Origin: Dehalococcoidia bacterium
GTDB lineage: Bacteria; Chloroflexota; Dehalococcoidia; Bin125
DNA length: 64,000 nt
Assembly (NCBI GenBank): GCA_022826965.1
Contig: JAJDTU010000013.1
Location: 124,001 to 188,000 of the forward strand
Reading direction: 5' to 3'
Under the pieces are notes generated by a model. That model was not told the origin of the DNA and made no database searches. It worked only from the letters and a program-made list of their open reading frames with translations. Shown here in pieces: positions 1 through 8,420 of the stretch (position 1 is the stretch's first letter; every line of letters starts with the position of its first letter). The position numbers were made by a program, and so were the translations under genes.

Positions 1-31
1 GAGGGGGGCTCCGCTCCGCGTCGGAGTTCGC

Positions 32-76
32 TTGCCCCGCGCTGCCTCCCCGTCGGCTACGCAGCGGGAGAGGCAA
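32..76 (-). terminator. Possible hairpin terminator after the substrate-binding protein gene
   Basis: Just past the stop codon of the minus-strand lipoprotein gene, two imperfectly complementary arms (32-45 and 61-76) can pair. No T-tract follows, so this is a weak call. The first 30 bases hold only a small CTCCG/CGGAG repeat and no recognisable gene. Confidence 0.3.
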
Positions 77-88
77 CCGATCGTGCGC

Positions 89-2017
89 CTACGTCTTCAG
101 CTTCTGCGCGTAGATCGCGTTCAGACCGGTCGATGTGTCGTAGTACTCGTTGTAGAGAATCTCCGGCGTGACCGCGTAGAGGTGCGGCAGACCGAACAGC
201 GGCACCTGGAACGCGTTCTCGTACGAAATCACCGCAGCCTGGTAGTAGAGATCGTTCGCGCGCTGCTGATCGAACTCGGCGTTCGCTTCCTCGATCAAGG
301 CCTGGAACTCCGAGAACTCCGGCAGGAAGTCGTCCGTCTCCTGAGCGTGCGAATACGGAGCGCCGATAGTCGTGACCAGCCGGTAGGCGAAGGCCGGACC
401 GAGCGGCGCGCCGCTAGAGACACCGGCCTGGTTGAAGACGAACGGGTGCGGCAGCTCGTTGTTGCGGATCAGCGCCAGCGCGTTGCCGAAGTCGGCGTAG
501 TCGATCTCGACCTGGAAGCCGACATCGTTGAGCATCTGCTGCACCGCCGGCATCCAGATCCGGTCGGCGGTCCACAGACCGGTTGGCAACGTGATCGTGA
601 AGGCGAAGCCGATCTGTCCCGCCTCCTCGAGCAGCGCCCGCGCCTTGTCCGGGTCGTAGTTGTACTGTCCCGGCAGATTGCCGATCGGCGGGTCGTAGCC
701 GGCCGGGAACGGCGAATAGGCCCGTTCTTCGGTACCGGTCAGCAGGTTCTCGATGATCGCGTCGGCGTCGATCGCGTAGTTCGCGGCCTGCCGCACGCGC
801 ACGTCGCGCCACGGATTCTCTTCGCCCGTGATCGGATCGAGCGACTGGTTGACCGGGAGTTCCAGCGCCATCACGCGCACGTCGGGCAGCGCGATCACCT
901 TGAAGTCGTCGCGATCCTCGAACTGCTTGGCCACGTCCGGGCTGATCCGGTAGGCGATGTCGACCTCGCCGGCCTCCAGCGCCGCCGCACGCGCTTGTTC
1001 CTCGGGGAAGTAGCGGCCCGTGATGTACTTGGCCCAACCGGCCTTGTACTGGAACGGCGCGTCGTGACCGAAGGCGAAGTTCTCGAAGCGCTGGCTGCGA
1101 ATCTCCTGGTCCGGGATCCAAGACATGAACTGGTATGCCCCGCAACCGATCGGGTTGTTGGCGAAATGGTCGTCACCGTTGTCGATGATGTACTGCTTGG
1201 GCAGCAGACCGAAGTTGATCCCGCCCGACTGTTCGGGCGCGTCCACGAACGGCGTGTCCATGGCGATGTCGACGGTGTATTCGTCGACCACCGTGATATC
1301 GCCCATCCAGCCGGCGCGGGCGCGCAGTTGCGACTCGAAGTCCGGGTTGTACTCAGCCCGGCCGAGGATCCGCTCGTAGTAGAACTGCACCGACTCCGCG
1401 TTCAGCGGTTCGCCGTTATGGAAGGTGACGCCTTCCTTGATCTTCCAGCGGAAGCTGGACAGGTCCTCGGAAAACTCCCAGTCGCCGAACCCGCCCTCAG
1501 CCTGGATCACGCGACCCGAGTTGTACGCCGCCAGCGCCGCGAAATGCAGGTTGTTGCTCGCGCCCTGACCGCCGCCGCCGCCGGCAGTGGTAATGTCCAG
1601 CGTCGGCGGGAATGACCCGTAGCCGACGATGATCTCCGCGTCGAGGTCGACCTCGCTGACTTCGGCCTCCTCCTGCGCCGTCGAGCGGTCCAGTTCCTCT
1701 TCTTGCTGAGCCTGTTCCTGCTGCTCGACCTGTTGCGCCTGCTGTTCGGCCTGTTGCTCCTGCTGCTCCTGCATGGCCTGTTGCTGAGCCTGCTGTTGCA
1801 TGGCCTGCTGCTGCTCTTGCTGCTGCATGGCCTGCTGCTGCTCTTGCTCCTGCGGCTGGGCCTGGGCAACGGTCTGTTGCGGTTGATCGTCATCGTCGTC
1901 GCCGCCGCAGCCGACCAGCGCCAGACCGGCCGCGCCCACGCCCGCTCGCGCCGAGGCTCGCAGCAACGACCGCCTGCTCAGCTTCGCACGCCGTAGTTGG
2001 GTCCAATGTCGCGTCAT
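89..2017 (-). CDS. ABC transporter substrate-binding lipoprotein (solute-binding family 5, peptide/nickel type)
   Basis: The 642-residue product looks like an extracytoplasmic solute-binding protein of the oligopeptide/nickel family, which captures peptides or similar solutes for an ABC permease. The N-terminus has a Tat-like motif (SRRSLLRA, about residues 14-21) and a lipobox ending LVGC with Cys37 as the likely lipidated residue. Residues about 47-115 are a very Gln/Glu-rich low-complexity tether, followed by the family 5 fold (features such as the GVTFHNGEPLNAESV segment). The start is ATG with a strong GAAAGGGGAA Shine-Dalgarno sequence, and a TATCTT box lies about 45 bases upstream. No permease or ATPase genes are adjacent on this side; they could lie beyond the left edge. 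The family call is firm, the substrate unknown. Confidence 0.88.
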   Translation of the reverse strand: MTRHWTQLRRAKLSRRSLLRASARAGVGAAGLALVGCGGDDDDDQPQQTVAQAQPQEQEQQQAMQQQEQQQAMQQQAQQQAMQEQQEQQAEQQAQQVEQQEQAQQEEELDRSTAQEEAEVSEVDLDAEIIVGYGSFPPTLDITTAGGGGGQGASNNLHFAALAAYNSGRVIQAEGGFGDWEFSEDLSSFRWKIKEGVTFHNGEPLNAESVQFYYERILGRAEYNPDFESQLRARAGWMGDITVVDEYTVDIAMDTPFVDAPEQSGGINFGLLPKQYIIDNGDDHFANNPIGCGAYQFMSWIPDQEIRSQRFENFAFGHDAPFQYKAGWAKYITGRYFPEEQARAAALEAGEVDIAYRISPDVAKQFEDRDDFKVIALPDVRVMALELPVNQSLDPITGEENPWRDVRVRQAANYAIDADAIIENLLTGTEERAYSPFPAGYDPPIGNLPGQYNYDPDKARALLEEAGQIGFAFTITLPTGLWTADRIWMPAVQQMLNDVGFQVEIDYADFGNALALIRNNELPHPFVFNQAGVSSGAPLGPAFAYRLVTTIGAPYSHAQETDDFLPEFSEFQALIEEANAEFDQQRANDLYYQAAVISYENAFQVPLFGLPHLYAVTPEILYNEYYDTSTGLNAIYAQKLKT

Positions 2018-2045
2018 AACGTTCCCCTTTCGCTCTGTGGGAATT

Positions 2046-2051
2046 TACGCT
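2046..2051 (+). promoter_or_regulatory. Candidate -10 box TACGCT for the sulfatase gene
   Basis: TACGCT is the hexamer seen before several genes in this window. Here it would give a leader of roughly 70 nt before the sulfatase start, which has its own GAAAGGGA ribosome-binding site. No clear -35 is visible. Confidence 0.35.
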
Positions 2052-2130
2052 TGCGCGAAAGATAGGGAATTGCGGGACTGTTGCCTACCGCCCGACCAGC
2101 TCGCTCGGGCCATTGAAAGGGACGCGTCGT

Positions 2131-4389
2131 ATGCCGCAACTGGAACACGAACGCGGCTTCCGCGGAACAATTCGCCCCACGATCCAGGATTCCGAAGCTT
2201 CCTGGACCGACGAGCGGAAAGCGACCGGCCCCAACATCGTCGTCATCGTCCTCGACGACGTCGGCTACTCCCAGCTCAGCTGCTACGGCTCCAGTATCGA
2301 CACGCCCGCCCTCGACCGCATCGCCGATCGCGGCCTGCGCTACTCGAACTTCCACGTCACCCCGCTCTGCTCCCCAACCCGCGCCTGCCTGCTCACCGGA
2401 CGCAATCACCACGCCGTCGGCATCGGACGCGTGACCGAGATGGACAACGGCTTTCCCAACACCGCCGGCTACATCTCGCGCGAAGCCGGCACACTCGCGG
2501 AAATGCTCCGGCCCAGCGGCTACCGAACCATGTGCGTGGGCAAGTGGCATCTCGTCGTCAGCACCATGCAGACCCCGGCCGGACCCTACGACCATTGGCC
2601 GCTGCAGCGCGGCTTCGACCGCTACTACGGCTTCCTCTTCGGCGAGACCAGCCAGTGGAATCCCGAACTCTTCCTCGGCAACGAGCGCATCGACGCCCCT
2701 CCCACCGTCGATTCCGGCGACGACTACCACCTCTCCGAGGCAATCGTCGACCGCGCCAACCTCTGGCTGCGCCAACTCGTCTCCGCCGACGACGACGCCC
2801 CGTTCTTCCTCTACGTGGCCTTCGCCGCAGCCCATTCGCCCCATCATGTCCCCGCCGCCTGGGCCGACAAGTACCGAGGCCGCTTCGACGACGGCTGGGA
2901 CGTCGAGCGCGACCGAATCCTCGCCCGCCAGCGCGCCTCGGGGCTGCTTCCCGACGACCAGCAACTCGCGCCACGCAATCCCAACGTCCGTCCCTGGGAT
3001 GACCTCCACGACGACGAGCGCCGCGTCTACGCCCGCATGCAGGAGGTCTTCGCCGGCTTCCTCGACCACGCCGACGCCCAGATCGGCCGGCTGCTGGACG
3101 AACTGGAGCGGCTGGGCAAACTCGACGACACCCTGGTCATCGCGATCTCCGACAACGGCGCGTCGGCCGAAGGCGGCGCCGGCGGGACCGTCGATCACAC
3201 CCGTCGCCGCAACGCCGTCGGTGATCCGCTCGACGAGATCACCCCCCGGCTCGACGATCTGGGCGGCCCGCTGGTCATGAATCACTACCCGCGCGGCTGG
3301 GCGATGGCCGGCAACACGCCGTTCAAGCGCTACAAGTCACACACGCATGCCGGCGGAGTCCGCGCGCCGCTCGTCATCTCCTGGCCAAATGGCATCAAGG
3401 CCCGCGACGCGACGCGCCGACAGTTCTGCCACGTCGTTGACCTCGCCCCGACGATCCTCGAACTCGCAGGCATCGAAATGCCCGAGTCAATCAACGGCAT
3501 CGAACAGATCCCGATGCACGGCGTTTCGCTCAGCTCCACGCTTGAGGACCCGCACGAGCCCTCACCCAAGACAACGCAGTACTTCGAGATGGTCGGCAAC
3601 CGAGCCATCTGGCACGAAGGCTGGAAAGCGGTCACCTTCCACGAGCCCGGCGCCGACTACGACACCGAGCCGTGGGAGCTCTACCACCTCGAGCACGACA
3701 TCGCCGAACTGAACGACCTGGCCGAGGCTGAACCTGAGCGGCTCAAAGACATGATCGACCTCTGGTGGCGACAAGCTGAACGCTACGGCGTGCTCCCGCT
3801 CGACGACCTGACCGGCGGCCACCAGCTTCGACTCCAGCGCCCCGGCCCCGGCCGCTGGGTCTTCCAGCAGGGCGCCGTCCTGCCTCACTTCTTCCGACAA
3901 GGACCGTTCCTGCTCGGCAGTTCGCATCGCATCGAAGCGAAGATTGAGCGAGCGAACACGGCCCAGGGAGGCGTCATCCTCGCCGACGGCGGCCGCTTCG
4001 GCGGCCTCGCACTCTACGTCCAGAACAATCGGCTCTGCTACACAACCAACGCCTTCGGCGAGCGCAGCCGCATAATCTCCGACTCCGCCATCCCTGCCGG
4101 CTCGGTCACGCTGCGTGCCGATGTGGTTCGCGTCGCCGACGGCCAGGCTTCGGTCCGCATGTTCATCAACGACGAGCCCGCCGGTGGCGGAACCCTGTTC
4201 CACTTCGAGGATCGCAACTACGTCAACGAACCACTCGAAGTCGGACGCGACGGCCAGACCCCGGTCGACGACACCTATGAGTCGCCGTTTGACTTCGAGG
4301 GCCTGCTGCTCGACGTCGTCGTCGAATCGGCCGGCCGAGAAATCGCAAACCCCCATACCCTCATCGACGACCTCATGCGCACTCAGTAA
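2131..4389 (+). CDS. Arylsulfatase-type sulfatase
   Basis: This 752-residue protein should hydrolyse sulfate esters. The metal-binding start of the fold is visible (IVVIVLDDVGYSQLSCYG, Asp42/Asp43) and the sulfatase signature C-S-P-T-R begins at Cys80, the residue that a formylglycine-generating enzyme would convert to formylglycine. A later DNGA motif (about residue 340) supplies further metal ligands. The last ~180 residues form a beta-rich domain often found at the C-terminus of arylsulfatases. An in-frame TTG exists at 2113, but the ATG at 2131 is preceded by GAAAGGGA at the right distance and is preferred. No signal peptide is evident, so the enzyme may be cytoplasmic. No sulfatase-maturating enzyme is in the window. 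Confidence 0.92.
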   Translation: MPQLEHERGFRGTIRPTIQDSEASWTDERKATGPNIVVIVLDDVGYSQLSCYGSSIDTPALDRIADRGLRYSNFHVTPLCSPTRACLLTGRNHHAVGIGRVTEMDNGFPNTAGYISREAGTLAEMLRPSGYRTMCVGKWHLVVSTMQTPAGPYDHWPLQRGFDRYYGFLFGETSQWNPELFLGNERIDAPPTVDSGDDYHLSEAIVDRANLWLRQLVSADDDAPFFLYVAFAAAHSPHHVPAAWADKYRGRFDDGWDVERDRILARQRASGLLPDDQQLAPRNPNVRPWDDLHDDERRVYARMQEVFAGFLDHADAQIGRLLDELERLGKLDDTLVIAISDNGASAEGGAGGTVDHTRRRNAVGDPLDEITPRLDDLGGPLVMNHYPRGWAMAGNTPFKRYKSHTHAGGVRAPLVISWPNGIKARDATRRQFCHVVDLAPTILELAGIEMPESINGIEQIPMHGVSLSSTLEDPHEPSPKTTQYFEMVGNRAIWHEGWKAVTFHEPGADYDTEPWELYHLEHDIAELNDLAEAEPERLKDMIDLWWRQAERYGVLPLDDLTGGHQLRLQRPGPGRWVFQQGAVLPHFFRQGPFLLGSSHRIEAKIERANTAQGGVILADGGRFGGLALYVQNNRLCYTTNAFGERSRIISDSAIPAGSVTLRADVVRVADGQASVRMFINDEPAGGGTLFHFEDRNYVNEPLEVGRDGQTPVDDTYESPFDFEGLLLDVVVESAGREIANPHTLIDDLMRTQ

Positions 4390-4410
4390 GCCTCGCCTCC
4401 CCTTCCGGCC

Positions 4411-4431
4411 CCCTCTCCCCGAGGGAGAGGG
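4411..4431. repeat. Perfect GC-rich hairpin, first of a pair after the sulfatase gene
   Basis: CCCTCTCCC and GGGAGAGGG form a perfect 9-bp stem around CGA. Together with the neighbouring hairpin at 4476-4500 it looks like a REP-type intergenic palindrome unit. It could also act as a transcription end, but there is no T-tract. Confidence 0.6.
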
Positions 4432-4475
4432 TTGGGGTGAGGGCCCGGCGGGGCGAGATGCCCAACCATCTCCCC

Positions 4476-4500
4476 TCTCCCCCCGCTCCGCGGGGGGAGA
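4476..4500. repeat. Perfect 11-bp GC-rich hairpin
   Basis: TCTCCCCCCGC pairs perfectly with GCGGGGGGAGA around a TCC loop. It lies 45 bases after the first hairpin. The two share a CTCTCC-rich arm, as expected for a composite repetitive extragenic element. The rest of the 568-base gap (4390-4957) holds the A-rich decamer array described separately and no convincing gene. Confidence 0.6.
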
Positions 4501-4730
4501 TGCCGAAGGCTGTGGGGGGGCATCCACGCGTGTATCGACGACTACAGCACGCATATCCATAGCTCTCATGTTCTGATACTATCAGCCGACGACAACCCGC
4601 CTCGGCTCAGAAACGACTCTGGATGGCCCGCTCGCACCAGCCCGAACACCGTATGAACATCCTGCGCCATAGCCGCCCAGCCTCGTCGTCTTTCGCACAC
4701 AATCGAACAAGGCCGAACGCTCCCAACAGC

Positions 4731-4791
4731 TGAACCGACCTCAAGAAACCTCGAGAAACCTGAAAAAAGCTGAAAAACCTGAAAGCCCTCA
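4731..4791. repeat. Array of ~10-bp repeats with phased A-tracts (core GAAACCTGAA)
   Basis: Units of about ten bases follow each other: TGAACCGACC, TCAAGAAACC, TCGAGAAACC, TGAAAAAAGC, then two 9-base units. A further AACCTGAAA copy lies at 4870-4878 beside a run of seven A at 4853-4859. A-runs recur once per helical turn, so the DNA is probably curved. The segment is conspicuously A-rich in a GC-rich genome. It sits 170-230 bases before the LLM oxidoreductase operon. On the opposite strand the unit reads TTCAGGTTTC, close to the GTCAGATTTC unit of the array before argS. Confidence 0.6.
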
Positions 4792-4957
4792 GATGCACGA
4801 TATCCAGCAATACATGGGAGATCGCCAACGCGCTTCCGCTTTTCCGCCCGAGAAAAAAAGTTCGCCTGAAACCTGAAAACCGGTCCCGGACCCCCCGCGA
4901 ACGCTGCCGGTACCCTCGTCGCATCCAACATTCGCGAACAATCAATGGAGGTCGCAC

Positions 4958-6043
4958 ATGACGGTCGAATTCTGGACGATGGGCGCCGGTGTCCCGACCA
5001 GATCTGCTCCGGGCGCCAGCTCCGGCATTCCCTCGTTCGACGGCGTGCAGATGGCTGTCCAGGCCGAACAGCTCGGCTATGACGGGATCGTCTGGGTCGA
5101 CAGCCAGAACCTCGCCCCGGACTGCTACATCTCGATGGCCCTCGCCGCCCACGCGACCTCCCGCATCCAGCTCGGCACCGGCGTGACCAACTCCTACACC
5201 CGCCATGCGGCGATCACCGCGTCCTGCATCGCCACGATCCAGGCGGAGAGTCAGGGTCGAGCCCACATGGGCATTGGGCGCGGTGACTCAGCTCTTGCAC
5301 ATCTGGGCCTCGCGCCTCACGCCGTCGATCCGTTCGAGCGCTATCTAAGGGATTTGCAGGCGTACCTGCGCGGCGACAGCGTCGAGTTCGGCGATAGCGA
5401 CGTCGACGCGCTCGGCCTGGCCGACACTCCCGAGGCCAGCAACATTCGCTACATCAACGGCATGGGACCCAAGGTGCCAGTCGATGTCGCCGCGACCGGT
5501 CCGCGAGTGATCCAGGCAGCCGCCCGGCACGCCGATCGGGTCAGCTTCAACGTCGGCGCGGACGTCGATCGCACACTCTGGGGCATGGACGTCGCCCGCG
5601 AGGCGCGTGCCGAAGCCGGCCTCGACCCTGAAATCCCGTTCGCCGCCTACATCCCGCTCGCCGTCCACGACGATCCCGAGCGGGCCATGCAAATCGGCGC
5701 TGGACAGGTCTCCCTCTTCGCCCGCTTCTCCAACATGTACGGCCAGATCGTCGGTCCGGCAACCGAACAGCAGACGAGAGTCCTGACCGACATCCACGAC
5801 AACTACGACATGCACCACCACGGCCGTCCGTCCAGCGCCCAGGCCGACGTGATCCCCGTCGAATTCGAGCGCTCCTTCGGCGTCTTCGGCTCGCCCGACT
5901 ACGTCGTGCAACGCCTCGGCGAGCTCATCGACATCGGCATCGACCGCTTCATCTTCCGAGGCTCCCCGCTCGATCCGAACGATCCCGACACCGAGTCAAG
6001 CGTGCGCTTCACCCAGGAAGTCATCCCGCAGCTGAAGGGCTAG
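4958..6043 (+). CDS. LLM-class flavin-dependent oxidoreductase (first of a tandem pair)
   Basis: The 361-residue protein belongs to the luciferase-like monooxygenase superfamily, TIM-barrel enzymes that use FMN or coenzyme F420. Typical segments are the early LGYDGIVWVDSQN strand, the GTGVTNSYTRH region, and the MGIGRGDSALAHLG loop expected near the cofactor. Gly-rich and His positions suggest an F420-type member related to methylene-tetrahydromethanopterin reductase-like proteins, but cofactor and substrate are not decidable by eye. The ATG has a GGAGG site 7 bases upstream. Only 5 bases separate it from a close paralogue, so the two are almost certainly co-transcribed. Confidence 0.88.
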   Translation: MTVEFWTMGAGVPTRSAPGASSGIPSFDGVQMAVQAEQLGYDGIVWVDSQNLAPDCYISMALAAHATSRIQLGTGVTNSYTRHAAITASCIATIQAESQGRAHMGIGRGDSALAHLGLAPHAVDPFERYLRDLQAYLRGDSVEFGDSDVDALGLADTPEASNIRYINGMGPKVPVDVAATGPRVIQAAARHADRVSFNVGADVDRTLWGMDVAREARAEAGLDPEIPFAAYIPLAVHDDPERAMQIGAGQVSLFARFSNMYGQIVGPATEQQTRVLTDIHDNYDMHHHGRPSSAQADVIPVEFERSFGVFGSPDYVVQRLGELIDIGIDRFIFRGSPLDPNDPDTESSVRFTQEVIPQLKG

Positions 6044-6048
6044 CCATC

Positions 6049-7131
6049 ATGCCGGTCGAATTCTGGACATCAGGCCGAGGCCTCGCCTCGAGCGGAGATC
6101 CGACCGCGTTCACCTCCGCCCGTCAGGCGCAGCGCGCCGAGGAGCTCGGCTTCGACGGCATCACCTTCGTCGACAGTCAGAATCGCGCCAGCGACTGTTA
6201 TGTCGCGCTGACGGTCGCCGCCCATTCGACCACGAGGCTCAAGCTCGGCACTGGCGTGACCAACTCCTACACCCGACACCCGGCCGTCACCGCCTCGGCG
6301 ATCGCGGCGATCCAGGCCGAGAGCGGCGGACGGGCCTATCTCGGCATCGGCCGCGGCGACTCCGCTCTGGCCCATCTCGGCCTCGCCCCGCACGCCGTCC
6401 CCAGGTTCGAGCGCTATCTCGAACAGCTCCAGGAATACCTGCGCGGCGAGGAAGTGCCCTTCGGCGAAACCGACGTCCACGTCCTGGGCCTGGCCGATAC
6501 CCCGGAAGCCAGCCGGATCGAGTGGCTCAACCCGTCCTACCCCAGGGTCCCGGTCGACGTCGCCGCCACCGGTCCCCGCGTAATCGCGGCAGCCGCGCGC
6601 CATGTCGATCAGGTCAGCCTCGCCGTCGGCGGAGATCCTGAGCGGATCAAGTGGGGCATGCAGGTCGCCCGCGAAGCGCGATCCGATGCCGGACTCGATC
6701 CCGACATCGCGTTCGGCGCCTACATCCCCACCGTCGTCCACGACGATCCCGAGGTCGCACTGGGAATCGGTTCCGCCGGACTCTCCCTGTTCGCCCGCTT
6801 CTCCAACATGTACGGCAACATTGTTGGTCCCGTCACGGACACCCAACGCGATGTCCTGACCAGGATCCACGACAGCTACGACATGCACGGCCACGCACGG
6901 GAGGGCAGCCCGCAGTCGGCTCAGGTCACCCAGGAGTTCGCCGGCAGCTTCGGCATCTTCGGACCGCCCGATTACTGCGTCCAACGCTTCGGAGAGCTGA
7001 TCGAGCTGGGAGTCACCCGCTTCTACGTCGCCGGCACCACCCTCGATCCCAGCCACCCCAACTCAGAGTGCAGCGAACGCTTCGTCGCCGAGGTCGCCCC
7101 CCAACTCCGGAGTCCGATGCCCCGTGCTTGA
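6049..7131 (+). CDS. LLM-class flavin-dependent oxidoreductase (second of a tandem pair)
   Basis: This 360-residue protein aligns along its whole length with the preceding gene product. Long identical stretches include the GTGVTNSYTRH and GIGRGDSALAHLGLAPHAV segments, the VPVDVAATGPRVI strand and the SLFARFSNMYG region. It is therefore a recent tandem duplicate with the same luciferase-like TIM-barrel fold. The C-terminal third differs more, which may alter substrate choice. There is no strong Shine-Dalgarno sequence in the 5-base gap, so translational coupling to the first gene is likely. The two products may form a heterodimer or act on related substrates; the sequence does not say which. 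Confidence 0.87.
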   Translation: MPVEFWTSGRGLASSGDPTAFTSARQAQRAEELGFDGITFVDSQNRASDCYVALTVAAHSTTRLKLGTGVTNSYTRHPAVTASAIAAIQAESGGRAYLGIGRGDSALAHLGLAPHAVPRFERYLEQLQEYLRGEEVPFGETDVHVLGLADTPEASRIEWLNPSYPRVPVDVAATGPRVIAAAARHVDQVSLAVGGDPERIKWGMQVAREARSDAGLDPDIAFGAYIPTVVHDDPEVALGIGSAGLSLFARFSNMYGNIVGPVTDTQRDVLTRIHDSYDMHGHAREGSPQSAQVTQEFAGSFGIFGPPDYCVQRFGELIELGVTRFYVAGTTLDPSHPNSECSERFVAEVAPQLRSPMPRA

Positions 7132-7187
7132 CACAGGGCCCAGACCTCGAACACCGCCGGCGAGCCGGCCTCCCCCTCACCACCGAC

Positions 7188-8342
7188 CTACGCAGACGCC
7201 GCCGAATCGAGGAACCGCAGCAGCAACTCCGCCACCGCCTCCGGCTGCTCCTGCTGCACCCAGTGGCCCGCTCCGTCGACCAGGTGCATGCCCAGCAACT
7301 TCGAACACGCCGCCGCCATCCGATCCCATCCGCCCGGCGACTGGTACACGCCCCAGTCCGATGCGCCGCCGATGAACGCCGCCGGCACATCGATTGTTTT
7401 GCCGTGAAACAGCTGCAGCTGCGCCACGCACTCCGGTTCGCGCGTCGCCCGATACCAGTTCAGCCCACCCTGGAATCCGTTGCGCGAGTACTCCCCCGCA
7501 TACACGGCAAGCTCGGCCTCCGAGAGCCACGAGCAACTGGCAATCTCCTCAGCCGACGGCATCTCGTGAGCCACAGTCGTCGGCATGTCCTCGTCAAGAT
7601 CCATCACGTAGTAGGTCGGCAGCTTGGCCAATTCCGTCGCCGTCCACGCCTCCAGCGGATGCGGCCGGTTCTGCGTCCAGTCCGCGCTCTTGTGGTGGTA
7701 GTAGGCGCGCAGGAAATCGTGGACGCCCTGCGGGGCGTTGGTCATGTCTGCGTCGGCCGGTCGAGTGCAGTAGTAGAGCTGATAGTGCTTGCGCGGACGA
7801 TCCAGCGCGGCCAGGTCGTCGGCAATGCTCGCCGACCCGGCCGCGCCCGACCCACGAAGCTCGCCCGCCGGCAGGCTCGGCGGACCGCCGAACGGTCCGC
7901 TCATCGTCACGACCGAGCGGAACACATCGGGCCGGATCAGCGCGCAATACGCCGCCACCGGCGAACCGAAGTCATGCCCGAACACGCCGTCAACGCTCTC
8001 CCAACCCAGCGCACTGACGAGCCCGACCGCGTCGCGAGTCAGATTCAACATCCCATACGGGATCAGGCTGTCGTCATAGTTCGCCGTCCAACCGGTCGTC
8101 CGGCCGTAGCCGCGCTGGTCCGGCGCGACCACATGGAAGCCGGCGTCCGCCAACATCGGCATCACCTTGCGCCACGAGTAGGCAATCTCCGGGAAGCCGT
8201 GCAGCAACAGCAGGCGCGGTCGGTCACCGTCTGCCCATCCCGCCTCCAGCACGTGCATCGTCAGGCCGTTGACCCCCTCAACGAATCGCGAGCGAGTGCC
8301 AGGATCCAGCGTCTCTGCTCCGTAGCCGGCCCGTTCAGCCAT
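7188..8342 (-). CDS. Epoxide-hydrolase-like alpha/beta hydrolase
   Basis: The 384-residue protein has the alpha/beta-hydrolase layout of epoxide hydrolases and haloalkane dehalogenases. HGFPE (49-53) would form the oxyanion-hole loop, and GHDFGS places an Asp nucleophile at about residue 124, not a serine. An acidic residue in GGASDWG and the His in DGAGHW (about 360) could complete the triad. A cap-type insertion lies between. The ATG has a GGGAG ribosome-binding site. It is transcribed divergently from the desaturase gene and converges on the LLM pair. It probably opens an epoxide or cleaves a carbon-halogen bond by a covalent ester mechanism; the substrate is unknown. Confidence 0.85.
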   Translation of the reverse strand: MAERAGYGAETLDPGTRSRFVEGVNGLTMHVLEAGWADGDRPRLLLLHGFPEIAYSWRKVMPMLADAGFHVVAPDQRGYGRTTGWTANYDDSLIPYGMLNLTRDAVGLVSALGWESVDGVFGHDFGSPVAAYCALIRPDVFRSVVTMSGPFGGPPSLPAGELRGSGAAGSASIADDLAALDRPRKHYQLYYCTRPADADMTNAPQGVHDFLRAYYHHKSADWTQNRPHPLEAWTATELAKLPTYYVMDLDEDMPTTVAHEMPSAEEIASCSWLSEAELAVYAGEYSRNGFQGGLNWYRATREPECVAQLQLFHGKTIDVPAAFIGGASDWGVYQSPGGWDRMAAACSKLLGMHLVDGAGHWVQQEQPEAVAELLLRFLDSAASA

Positions 8343-8420
8343 CTTCGATTCTCCCGTTGTCCGACCGCAATAAGGATAGGCCGACGCTAGCCTGAGCCAA
8401 CAGCCGAAGGAACGACCTCA

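Noticed and set aside
32-1615. 527-codon plus-strand frame over the substrate-binding protein
   Set aside because: It mirrors a clear family 5 lipoprotein gene and shows no domain of its own.
4566-4931. 121-codon minus-strand frame in the gap before the LLM genes
   Set aside because: Part of it only translates the decamer array (FQVFQLFSGFSRFLEV), and there is no ribosome-binding site or similarity.
7132-7187. Selenocysteine readthrough past the TGA of the second LLM gene
   Set aside because: The protein already has full family length and the downstream frame shows no conserved sequence.
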